Source: Paenibacillus sp. TCA20
Lineage (GTDB): Bacteria > Bacillota > Bacilli > Paenibacillales > Paenibacillaceae
Length of the DNA: 64,000 nt
NCBI RefSeq assembly: GCF_000732325.1
Contig: NZ_BBIW01000010.1
Span: 62,001 to 126,000 of the forward strand
Reading direction: 5' to 3'
The notes beneath the pieces are model-generated. The model did not search any database. It was given only the letters and a program-made list of their open reading frames with translations, and was not told where the DNA came from. Below are positions 14,245-22,224 of the stretch, piece after piece. The translations under genes and the position numbers were made by a program. How positions within the stretch are numbered: position 1 is the first letter of the stretch; each line of letters starts with the position of its first letter.

Positions 14245-15498
14245 ATGTCAGAAGATATCTTTGGGCAGCGTGGTATAGATACATCCTATGAGCGGAATCA
14301 GGTTAACTATCGGCCGGATCTGAAGATGCCGAAGAAAGATAGGTTCTATCGAATTAATCCGGCAACTGTGCAAAAGATTATTCGTTCAGAGGATTTTACG
14401 ATTACTAGCGTTCTAAAGGGCTATTCAGAATTAGTTGAGCGAATGAATGTCTTAATGAAGATGATCGAAGATCGAAATCAAACCCCTAGCTTCTCTACGT
14501 ATAAGACAATCCTCGAATCAGGAGATCAGAGCAGCATTATTGAGCAAGAAGATATATTGTGCGGTCCGCGGGCTTCTGGTGATGCTGAAATTTACACGAT
14601 CCTATACCGAATGAAGGCATCCTGCTCGATGCAGTTCGAATTTGTGGACGGACACTACCGTACTCAGATTACAGATAACGCAGAGGTTAGTGCTGTCGAA
14701 GAATCAGAAGTCAATATGATTAATCAATGGATTGAAGCAGAGCAAGTCTTCAATCAGCTCACAGATGAGATTCAGTCTGCGTATTCGGATGAAGAGAGCC
14801 ATGAGGAAGATATAGCGAACTCGACAATCTCTTCACTGGAACGGCAGATTTATGACCAAGACTTAACTCGTCAACAGATGGAAGCATTGCATGTATCTCT
14901 ATCGGATACTTCATATGTACACCGAAACCGATATGTGATGTATTCTCAATTACTTGATCAGATGCAGTTTCTTATAACGAATCCAGCAGTTGTCATGAAG
15001 GATGATCTTAAAGGGATGATTCTACAGGTGGCACCCCTTGCTGATAAGTCTTCTGTTGCTGCTTATGTCCTGCTGTCCTTCCGCAACATAAAAGACAAGC
15101 TGACTGCATTGAAAGGGCAGTATGCGCTGATTGACGATCAGAAAGAATCCTTTGTTTCAAAGCAACAGTGGTTCTATCAGCAACTGGAATCCAAATCCGG
15201 TGTCGGAGTTAAGAGCTGGCTCTATAATCAATCGGATACAAATGAATCCATGAATGCACTGGCTGAAATCATTGTCGGCTCCTTATCGCAGAGTAAAAAC
15301 CAGTACGACTCATCCATTACAGATATGACTCGTTTCTATCAGCAAGAGGCAATTTTCTATAGTCAACAATACCAGCTTATTCAGAAAAAAGAGGAAATCA
15401 GAAGATTCTTGAGGATATTAGAGGATTTGCAAGAGGCAAGCAATATCGATGAAGAATGGGCAATTAGTTATTTGGAGACTAATGGATACGTAGTCTAG
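14245..15498 (+). CDS. Helical protein of unknown function between terminase and portal
   Basis: The protein has 417 aa. GGAGGT precedes ATG 14245 by 7 nt; the earlier ATG at 14230 has no site. The sequence is strongly helical and rich in Gln, Glu and Ser, with long stretches of coiled-coil character (residues ~150-210 and ~330-400). No catalytic motif was seen. Its position suggests a head or packaging accessory protein. Confidence 0.65.
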   Translation: MSEDIFGQRGIDTSYERNQVNYRPDLKMPKKDRFYRINPATVQKIIRSEDFTITSVLKGYSELVERMNVLMKMIEDRNQTPSFSTYKTILESGDQSSIIEQEDILCGPRASGDAEIYTILYRMKASCSMQFEFVDGHYRTQITDNAEVSAVEESEVNMINQWIEAEQVFNQLTDEIQSAYSDEESHEEDIANSTISSLERQIYDQDLTRQQMEALHVSLSDTSYVHRNRYVMYSQLLDQMQFLITNPAVVMKDDLKGMILQVAPLADKSSVAAYVLLSFRNIKDKLTALKGQYALIDDQKESFVSKQQWFYQQLESKSGVGVKSWLYNQSDTNESMNALAEIIVGSLSQSKNQYDSSITDMTRFYQQEAIFYSQQYQLIQKKEEIRRFLRILEDLQEASNIDEEWAISYLETNGYVV

Positions 15499-15504
15499 CA
15501 CAAG

Positions 15505-15533
15505 TGTAACGCCTTACATTTTTAATATATAAT
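15505..15533 (+). promoter_or_regulatory. Near-palindrome copy 3 with -10-like element before the portal gene
   Basis: TGTAACGCCTTACA (15505-15518) differs by one base from the other copies. TATAAT follows at 15528-15533. The first half (TGTAAC) is 17 bp from TATAAT. The site lies between the 14245 gene and the portal gene. Confidence 0.5.
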
Positions 15534-15575
15534 TATTTAAGATAAAGTGACTTGCTCGGAAAGGAGATGTGTTTC

Positions 15576-17801
15576 TTGGCTAAGCTTTTTATGAATGTCT
15601 TATCACGTATTGGCCTAAAGAACGCAACGACTCCAACGGGCGGCAGCTCCAGTAGCGGCATCACTGTCAATCGTGATCCAAAAGCGACTCAAGTCAAGCG
15701 AGTAGGATATGCAGTCAAAAACAGCTCAGGTGGTAGTGACGCTGAAACTCCGAAATCGGACTTTGCAGCTATTGCAACCGCCATAGAGCGTGATAGCTAT
15801 CTAACACAGACAGTCCTGAAATATAGTGAGCTGATTATGAAAGGCGGCTATGCATTTAAGAGTCGCAGTGATGAAGCTTTGCAGTATCTCAAGACAAGGT
15901 TGGATATGATGGCGATTGCTACACAAGTGCCTACAGACGAGCTATTTCATGGAATCGCAGATGATATTGTAAGATTTCACAACTCTTTCGTTGTCAAAGC
16001 CAGGGCTAAAAATGGCGTGGGTCTACCTCCGGGTCTTCCCGCAACAGCAGTCCTTCCAGCCAAAGACCCCGTAGCCGGATATTTTAGACTTCCACCCGCG
16101 ACGATCTCGATTACGCGGGATGATCAAGGTAATGTAACCAGCTATACGCAGGATTCTGGATCAGGCGGAGACACAGTAGATTTTCAGGTGCAGGATATGA
16201 TTCACATTCCTGTGAATCGTCCAGCAGGCGAAGCATTTGGTATTCCGTTTCTCGCTCCTGTTATAGATGATGTAAGGCTTTTGAGAAAGGTAGAAGAGAA
16301 TGCAGCACTCCTGCTGTATCGACACATCTTTCCGCTTCTGGCTTATACGGTAGGTGTTGCACAGCCGGGATATGAGGCAACGGATGAAGAGCTTGAAGCT
16401 ATTCGATCTGTTATCGAAGATTTACCGACAGATGGTGCGATCGTCCTTCCAGAACGCCATAAAGTAGAAGCTGTTAGTATAACAGCCATTGATGGTCGTC
16501 CTTACCTGGATTATTTCGAAAACCGAGTGTTCTCGGGGCTTGGTATGTCTCAAGTCGATTTCGGTCGGGGAGATACAGCCAATCGAAATACAGCGGACGC
16601 TATGGGTGGAAATAAAGCTGACCGAGTGAAAGGTTGGCAGAAAACGATCCAAATGTACATTGATCAATTCATTATCGAAGAGCTTTTGGTTGAGGGCGGC
16701 TACGATCCTATGGCCAACCCTGATTTTAAAGTTAACTTCGTCTTTAATGAAATTGAGCAAGAAATGCGTATCAAGGTCGAAACACATGAGATCTTTAAAT
16801 TTGAGCATAACGTTCAGACGTGGGATGAAACCCGCAAGAATATTGGAATGGACCCTGTAACCGATGAAGGTCGATTACACTTCCAAATGATTGGGATGCA
16901 GCAAGCAGAGCATCAAGCGACTCTTGATCAAGCAGCAGCCGCGGCATCCGGCAGTGCGGAGACAAACAATAAGCAACAGCCAACCAATCAAAATGGAACA
17001 CGATCCGGACCAAAAAGCAGTACAGAATCCTTGAAGGAAATGTACGACAAAGTGATTGGAATTTCGCTGAAAGAAAAAGACCAATACGACCAGATTCAAT
17101 CGGAATTTGAACTTCCTATTGAGACTGTGCAATCCCTTCATAAAGAGATGAGTAAAGTCTTCTCTGCAATGGAGGAGGATGTGATTGGTGAGATTCAGCG
17201 GACGAATACCCGTAACAGATTCCCAATGACTTCGCCATCTGAAGCCCTTTCTGCGATTCATTTCAGCAAAGACAAAATGGATCAAGTTATTCAGAAAGAA
17301 GCAAGAAGCGTACTCCTTGAAGGAGCAAAGAAAGCTGCTACTCAATTAAAGCTATCTAAAGCGCCTGGTATTAACTTATCACAATCGCTTCGACTGGTAT
17401 CTGAATTTACACAAGATTCTTTTGATTTGATGGAAGAAACAATACATCACGTATTAAATGAAAAGCTCAAAGGTGTAGATGATGAAAACAAAGCAATTCT
17501 AATCACGCGTAGCGTGTTTGAATCTGTAAGGCATCGCATTAAGGCTATTGCCAAAACGACAGTGATTAAGACATACCATTACGGATATGTTCTGGCGCTG
17601 GGCAGAAGTGGAGTCTCTAGCGTAAAAGCTCTTCATGAGCCTGGAAGCTGTTCAACCTGCTATGAGAAATCGCAGGAGATTATCTCACTAGTAGAGTTAT
17701 CGTCCTACGATGAGATGGCTATATTCTATCGCATTCCCCCGTTTCACACGAACTGCGAATGTGATCTAACAATCCATGACGAAGGGGGTGAAGCTAAGTG
17801 A
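15576..17801 (+). CDS. Portal protein fused to a MuF-like minor head domain
   Basis: The protein has about 741 aa from a TTG at 15576 (AAGGAG 9 nt upstream). Residues ~40-430 fit a portal: DLPTDGAIVLPERHKVEAV, DYFENRVFSGLGMSQVDFGRGDTANRNTADAMGG, and a long helix. After a Gln/Asn/Ser linker (about 450-480), the C-terminal third ends in CSTCYEKSQEI...IPPFHTNCECDLTI. This is the Cys/His signature (H-x-N-C-x-C) of the SPP1 gp7/Mu F head morphogenesis domain. Fusion of the two is known in some phages. The portal forms the DNA entry and exit ring; the MuF part probably lies inside the head. Confidence 0.88.
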   Translation: MAKLFMNVLSRIGLKNATTPTGGSSSSGITVNRDPKATQVKRVGYAVKNSSGGSDAETPKSDFAAIATAIERDSYLTQTVLKYSELIMKGGYAFKSRSDEALQYLKTRLDMMAIATQVPTDELFHGIADDIVRFHNSFVVKARAKNGVGLPPGLPATAVLPAKDPVAGYFRLPPATISITRDDQGNVTSYTQDSGSGGDTVDFQVQDMIHIPVNRPAGEAFGIPFLAPVIDDVRLLRKVEENAALLLYRHIFPLLAYTVGVAQPGYEATDEELEAIRSVIEDLPTDGAIVLPERHKVEAVSITAIDGRPYLDYFENRVFSGLGMSQVDFGRGDTANRNTADAMGGNKADRVKGWQKTIQMYIDQFIIEELLVEGGYDPMANPDFKVNFVFNEIEQEMRIKVETHEIFKFEHNVQTWDETRKNIGMDPVTDEGRLHFQMIGMQQAEHQATLDQAAAAASGSAETNNKQQPTNQNGTRSGPKSSTESLKEMYDKVIGISLKEKDQYDQIQSEFELPIETVQSLHKEMSKVFSAMEEDVIGEIQRTNTRNRFPMTSPSEALSAIHFSKDKMDQVIQKEARSVLLEGAKKAATQLKLSKAPGINLSQSLRLVSEFTQDSFDLMEETIHHVLNEKLKGVDDENKAILITRSVFESVRHRIKAIAKTTVIKTYHYGYVLALGRSGVSSVKALHEPGSCSTCYEKSQEIISLVELSSYDEMAIFYRIPPFHTNCECDLTIHDEGGEAK

Positions 17802-19237
17802 GGAATGTATACACGCTTACAGAACATGAACAAAAAACACTGGTGCCTAAAGCCTTTAACGAGAATTTAGGGACCATCGGAAAGATCAAACGAGAATCAG
17901 TCCAAGTGTTGAATGAATCAGCCAAAGGAAAACCCAAAAAGCTGATTGTTACCATTGAAGCAATCCACGTTGGTCGTACTCGTAACTATACGTATTACAC
18001 CAAAGAAGGATTGTCTGCAGGTCTTGAAAGCTGGACGTCACCACGGCCGAAGCCGGTACTGACTCACCACAATGATGTTGACGGTGAGCCAATCGGACGG
18101 ATCATCAAGGCAGAGTACCATGATGTGACGATGTCGGGTAAGCCAGGGCTTATGTTTACCGTAGAGAGCACCGATCCGGTCGCAATTGAGAAGGTGCTTG
18201 ATGGTCGATACCAAACAGTATCTATCGGGGCGAGTACAGACAAGGTTACTTGTAACATTTGCGGATCAGACCGCACTCAAGAGTGGTGTGAGCACTATCC
18301 CGGCCAAGAGTACGAGGATCAGACAGCTCATTTCATTATTGGAACAACATATGGACGTGAAGTTTCATATGTAAATGTCCCTGCTGACGAATATGCCGGA
18401 AACACAGGTGTTACTGCAGTTTATGAGGACGATGGAAGCAATTCAAACGGGTCTTCTCAAGAATCCGTTCAAATGAATATCTTTCAACTAGCCGAAGGGT
18501 TACTGCAGCATGTAGATAGCCCAGGTACTAACCTATATGAGCAGTTAAATGAAGGACAAAAGAAAGCCTTCGAAAACTTGCTTAGATTTGAAGAAGGGAG
18601 TACAACAATGCCTAATCCAAATGAGGAAAATCCAGAAACTACAGTTACAGGAACAAAAGAAGGAGAGCAGACGCCTCCAACTGAGCCAGAAACAACCCCA
18701 GTGGCTGGCACTAAAGAAGGAGAGCAAACACCTCCTGCACCGGCTAATGCTGACCCAGTTGCACAAACAACGGAAAGCAACCCGCCTGCTCCTGCAACTC
18801 CTCCAACTCCGACAGTTAATGTGACGGAAATGCAGCAGACCATTACAAATCTCGTAATGGAGAACCAACGCATTGGAGCGAAGCTGTCTGAAGCACAAGC
18901 AGAAGTTTCTCGACTGACACAAGAAAATGCAACATTGAATGAGGCAGCTCATCGATCTCTTGCAGAAAGCGTTGTTCAGTTAAAACGTCAGCTAAACAAA
19001 CCTGATGTTGTAGGTGTCGATCACCAAGAAGCAGTAGATGCACATGCAGCACGTAGTAAAGAGTCCTTGGAAAATACAAGAACTGATCTTCTTGCAGAAT
19101 CTAAAACTCTTAAGCCGGTTCCAGGTAGCGTAACAAACCCTGGTGTTCATACAGATGAGTCCGATAAGCCGAAAACGATGACTGGACAAGATGCTGTAAA
19201 TCTATTTAGTGGCATGTTTAAAAGCAAAAAACACTAA
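17798..19237 (+). CDS. Prohead protease with C-terminal scaffold
   Basis: The protein has 479 aa from a GTG overlapping the portal stop, with GGGGGTG 7 nt upstream. Residues ~45-215 fit a prohead serine protease: PVLTHHNDVDGEPIGRI (candidate catalytic His), YQTVSIGAS (candidate Ser), and REVSYVNVPADEYAG. A CNIC...CEHYPG insert at ~150-170 may bind zinc. After residue ~270 the chain is Pro/Thr-rich with two GTKEGEQTPP repeats, then a long coiled coil (NVTEMQQTITNLVMENQRI...) typical of scaffolding proteins. The protease part should cut scaffold and capsid during head maturation. Confidence 0.8.
   Translation: MRNVYTLTEHEQKTLVPKAFNENLGTIGKIKRESVQVLNESAKGKPKKLIVTIEAIHVGRTRNYTYYTKEGLSAGLESWTSPRPKPVLTHHNDVDGEPIGRIIKAEYHDVTMSGKPGLMFTVESTDPVAIEKVLDGRYQTVSIGASTDKVTCNICGSDRTQEWCEHYPGQEYEDQTAHFIIGTTYGREVSYVNVPADEYAGNTGVTAVYEDDGSNSNGSSQESVQMNIFQLAEGLLQHVDSPGTNLYEQLNEGQKKAFENLLRFEEGSTTMPNPNEENPETTVTGTKEGEQTPPTEPETTPVAGTKEGEQTPPAPANADPVAQTTESNPPAPATPPTPTVNVTEMQQTITNLVMENQRIGAKLSEAQAEVSRLTQENATLNEAAHRSLAESVVQLKRQLNKPDVVGVDHQEAVDAHAARSKESLENTRTDLLAESKTLKPVPGSVTNPGVHTDESDKPKTMTGQDAVNLFSGMFKSKKH
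18608..19237 (+). CDS. Nested scaffold protein (internal in-frame start)
   Basis: Inside the protease gene, AAGGGAG lies 7 nt before an in-frame ATG at 18608. Translation from here gives 209 aa beginning MPNPNEENPETT and containing the repeats and the coiled coil but no protease domain. Lambda makes its scaffold (Nu3) from an internal start of the protease gene in the same way. This gives separate control of the scaffold amount. Confidence 0.55.
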   Translation: MPNPNEENPETTVTGTKEGEQTPPTEPETTPVAGTKEGEQTPPAPANADPVAQTTESNPPAPATPPTPTVNVTEMQQTITNLVMENQRIGAKLSEAQAEVSRLTQENATLNEAAHRSLAESVVQLKRQLNKPDVVGVDHQEAVDAHAARSKESLENTRTDLLAESKTLKPVPGSVTNPGVHTDESDKPKTMTGQDAVNLFSGMFKSKKH

Positions 19238-19271
19238 AACATGTATACCAATTTAAGGAGTTGACTATTCA

Positions 19272-20498
19272 ATGGCATTATTCTCTGGCAATACAGGTCC
19301 TCTTAGAGACACACCAGATCAGTACAATCGTACAAATACCAAGCTTCAAGCAGGTACTCATGATAGTCCCGGTGAGAAGTTTGCGATTGACCCTCGTCTG
19401 AAACGTCTTTTCCGCTATCATTTCGGTGGCGATGGCTGGGTTGTAATTCCAAAAGGTCGTGCAGTTGCGCCAGCAGCTGATAACTTTGGCGAAAGACAAG
19501 ATGGCGTAATTAAAGACTTCGACAGTGGCACATTACTTCCAGTTCTTACATTGGCAAACGGCGGTAAAGATGTAACGGACGTTCATAAAACAGACGGTTC
19601 CACTTACACTCGTGCAGCTAATAAAGCGATTGGCGTAGCTTACGGTAACTTGTATGAAGAGTTTGTAGATGGTTTCAACGGCATGCAGCCGACAATTGAA
19701 AATACGATCTACATTGAGCTTCCATACATTCCAGTAAAAGCAGATGCTGAGGAAATTCATTGGGGTTCTTTCTACGATGTGAATCCAGCGCGTCCTGCGA
19801 AAAACGGCGACTATGTAATGTCTGATGAAAACGGACGCTTGATTGTAGCCGACTTCGATCAGATTCGTGAACAAATCAAAGCAGCGACTACCATTGATGA
19901 GTTGAAAGCCTTGATGGAAAAAGAAAGTATCATGCGTGATCAAGCAATCGGTCAGATCTGGTCTGTTGAAACTAACATGCCTCCACAAGGCTGGTTGAAA
20001 TGGGTTGGATGGAGCGAAGAAGATCAACGCTCTGATGACAGACACATCAATAACTCCGGATTCCGCCCTGAAGATATCGGCGCACAAGATGGTTTCCCTG
20101 GCTACCCTTACGAAAAAACTTATGCGAACTGGGATAAAGGACAGTACAAGCCGCAAGGTATTCCTGGTCTCACGAACGGTTCTAACATCGAAGTGCCATA
20201 CGAAGATGAAGTTATCGGCACAATTCAGCCAGGACAATCAGGACGTCATGATTTCCGTCTGGAACACCTTCCAGCTGTAGCCGGAACAATCGAAGTTAAA
20301 TTCGATGGACAAGTCATCCAACCTGATTATGTTAATGCTGATCTAGGCTTGGTTGTTGTAACGGTTGATAACACTGCTGGCACTACTCCTAAAAATGTAA
20401 CGGCAACGTACAAAGCAACAGGTCAAATCCCTGGTATCCCAACAGGTTGGGACTTCAAAGGTTCGATCGGTGCGGTTCGTATCCTGCTTCATAAATAA
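19272..20498 (+). CDS. Capsid-associated structural protein
   Basis: The protein has 408 aa, with AAGGAG before the ATG. It sits between the protease/scaffold and the major capsid gene, the usual place of a decoration or minor capsid protein, but it is much larger than lambda gpD. The last ~75 residues (TIEVKFDGQVIQPDYVN...VTATYKATGQ) look like one copy of the small beta domain that recurs in this phage's fibres. The N-terminal 300 residues (SPGEKFAIDPRLKRLFRYHFG...) were not recognised. High codon regularity suggests strong expression. Confidence 0.6.
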   Translation: MALFSGNTGPLRDTPDQYNRTNTKLQAGTHDSPGEKFAIDPRLKRLFRYHFGGDGWVVIPKGRAVAPAADNFGERQDGVIKDFDSGTLLPVLTLANGGKDVTDVHKTDGSTYTRAANKAIGVAYGNLYEEFVDGFNGMQPTIENTIYIELPYIPVKADAEEIHWGSFYDVNPARPAKNGDYVMSDENGRLIVADFDQIREQIKAATTIDELKALMEKESIMRDQAIGQIWSVETNMPPQGWLKWVGWSEEDQRSDDRHINNSGFRPEDIGAQDGFPGYPYEKTYANWDKGQYKPQGIPGLTNGSNIEVPYEDEVIGTIQPGQSGRHDFRLEHLPAVAGTIEVKFDGQVIQPDYVNADLGLVVVTVDNTAGTTPKNVTATYKATGQIPGIPTGWDFKGSIGAVRILLHK

Positions 20499-20529
20499 TT
20501 CGTAATCACAGAAAGGGGCCTAGCCACTT

Positions 20530-21615
20530 ATGATGAACTTAAATGAAATGCAATTGTCTCCGGAGGCTGTGAAAGTCTACGAGAGAATGCAGCGTCAGCT
20601 CAACCTTGAAGAGGATTGGACGCAAATTCCGAAAGGTGAACTTGTCGGCGTAAAAGAAGCACTAACTACTCAAGATGCTTCCATTCTTATCCCTCGCGTT
20701 ATTACTGGTATGATGCGTGAAGCGGCTGAGCCTATGTATCTCGGTTCCACTCTGATGCAGACAGTGCGTCTAACAGAAGGACGTTCTATCGAGTTCCCGT
20801 CCATTGGCGCAATGCGTGCACATGATATCGGGGAAAGCCAATCGTACCTGGAAGAAACTGTTGACTTCCAAATGCACCGCACTCAAGAAGTCAAAGTTGG
20901 TAAATCCGGTATGGTGGTCCGCGTGACGGACGAAATGATCAACGACTCCCAATGGGACGTAATCGGGATCTTGGTTCGTAAAGCGGGCGAAGCAATGGCT
21001 CGTCTTAAAGAAGAAAAAATCTTCAACCAGTTCTCTAAGCATGGTCACATCGTATATGATAACGACATTCGTCAAAAATATACGGAAGCAGGTACAACTG
21101 GCCGTGATATCGATGGCAACTTTAATAATACACTGAGCACAGAAGATATGATTGATATGTTCGTAGCGGTTATGGCCAACGGATTCAATCCTACAGATAT
21201 CATCATGCATCCACTGACTTGGAGTGTATTCTTCAAAAATGATCTGATGCAATCCCTGTCTCATGCAGCACTGGGCGGTTCTCAAATTACGAACCTTCAA
21301 ATTAACCCAGACAGCGTGCAAGGACGTATTCCATTCAGCATCAACATCAACTTTACGCCGTTTGCTCCATTCAACTACGAACAGAAGAAATTCGATATGT
21401 ATGTTGTGGACAAATCCAATATCGGTATCGTGCTCGTTAAAGACCCACTGTCTACAGAGCAATTCGATGATCCAATGCGTGATATCCAAACGATCAAAGT
21501 TAAAGAACGCTATGGTATCGGCGTATTGAACGAAGGTAAAGCAGTAGCGACAGCTCGTAACCTTGCTTTCGAACGCAGCTATCCAAATCCTCAAACAGTA
21601 CGAGTTGTCTCTTAA
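20530..21615 (+). CDS. Major capsid protein (HK97-like fold)
   Basis: The protein has 361 aa. AAGGGGCC lies upstream of an ATGATG start. The order after the protease-scaffold gene and the text are typical of HK97-type capsids: an N-terminal helical arm, then GRSIEFPSIG...MVVRVTDEMINDSQWDVIGILVRKAGEAMARLKEEKIF (spine helix), and a C-terminal strand with DIQTIKVKERYGIGVLNEGKAVATARNLAFE. I cannot see a cleavage site for certain. It is followed by a hairpin element that also follows the sheath gene. Confidence 0.85.
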   Translation: MMNLNEMQLSPEAVKVYERMQRQLNLEEDWTQIPKGELVGVKEALTTQDASILIPRVITGMMREAAEPMYLGSTLMQTVRLTEGRSIEFPSIGAMRAHDIGESQSYLEETVDFQMHRTQEVKVGKSGMVVRVTDEMINDSQWDVIGILVRKAGEAMARLKEEKIFNQFSKHGHIVYDNDIRQKYTEAGTTGRDIDGNFNNTLSTEDMIDMFVAVMANGFNPTDIIMHPLTWSVFFKNDLMQSLSHAALGGSQITNLQINPDSVQGRIPFSININFTPFAPFNYEQKKFDMYVVDKSNIGIVLVKDPLSTEQFDDPMRDIQTIKVKERYGIGVLNEGKAVATARNLAFERSYPNPQTVRVVS

Positions 21616-21621
21616 TCTGCT

Positions 21622-21650
21622 TGTTTGGTAAGGTATAGCAAACTAAACTA
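21622..21650 (+). repeat. Hairpin element A (GTTTGGT...ACTAAAC, 12-nt loop)
   Basis: GTTTGGT (21623-21629) pairs with ACTAAAC (21642-21648) around a 12-nt loop containing GGTATA. ACTAAAC is repeated in tandem (three CTAAA units to 21659). Two similar elements follow the sheath gene (38168) and the J-like gene (62915). Confidence 0.55.
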
Positions 21651-21677
21651 AACTAAACTTAAATGGAGGGATCAAAT

Positions 21678-22199
21678 ATGGCTGTACAAGTGACGTTCGG
21701 TTTAGCGCCGCGCAAAACTAGCTACTTTGATCCCCTCACTAACACTTATCTTACGCTGGCTAATCCTACACGGTCATTGACATATGACGAGACCAAGCCT
21801 GAGACGATGAAAAACATTGTCCACGCTGTGTTGTGTAAGATGCCAGCTTTGGTGTTATATGAGGGGGAGCTTCCGGCCTCTGTAATCGAGAACTGGAAAG
21901 CAAAGTTTACTGATGTATTTAAAACAAATACAAAAGAAGTTCGTAAGACTTTGGATGGAAAACTTGTTCATCCAGATCCTTCAATGGCTGTTGATCGCGC
22001 AGATCAGCTCTTGGCTGGCAACGCTGATCTTCCTAATGCTAAAGAAGCAGGAGAGCCTGAGATCGTTCAAGTGAACGCAATGGCAGCTGCGGCAGCAACT
22101 GCTGAAGCTCCTGAAGAAGTCAAGGAAGAGGTCAAGGAAGAAGCGCCAAAAACAACAGCTAAACGCACCGCTAGAGCTGCAGCAAAAACTCAAGAATAA
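21678..22199 (+). CDS. Small structural protein of unknown function after the capsid gene
   Basis: The protein has 173 aa; GGAGGG lies 7 nt before ATG 21678. The first ~120 residues form a probable small globular domain (VQVTFGLAPRKTSYFDPLTNTY...). The C-terminus is an Ala/Glu/Lys-rich tail (EEVKEEVKEEAPKTTAKRTARAAAK) that should be unstructured. Position after the major capsid gene suggests a head or head-completion role. No family was recognised. Confidence 0.6.
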   Translation: MAVQVTFGLAPRKTSYFDPLTNTYLTLANPTRSLTYDETKPETMKNIVHAVLCKMPALVLYEGELPASVIENWKAKFTDVFKTNTKEVRKTLDGKLVHPDPSMAVDRADQLLAGNADLPNAKEAGEPEIVQVNAMAAAAATAEAPEEVKEEVKEEAPKTTAKRTARAAAKTQE

Positions 22200-22224
22200 T
22201 ATAGCGTGAAAGGCAGGGACCATC

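Noticed and set aside
18650..18740. Tandem DNA repeat as a recombination or mobile element
   Set aside because: The two copies encode GTKEGEQTPP within a disordered Pro/Thr linker, which is ordinary for such linkers.
20770..21594. 274-codon antisense frame in the major capsid gene, and similar long antisense frames in the sheath (36117-37079) and fibre genes
   Set aside because: They arise from the codon preference of highly expressed genes; none has a supported start, and the products are Cys/Phe/His-rich without motifs.
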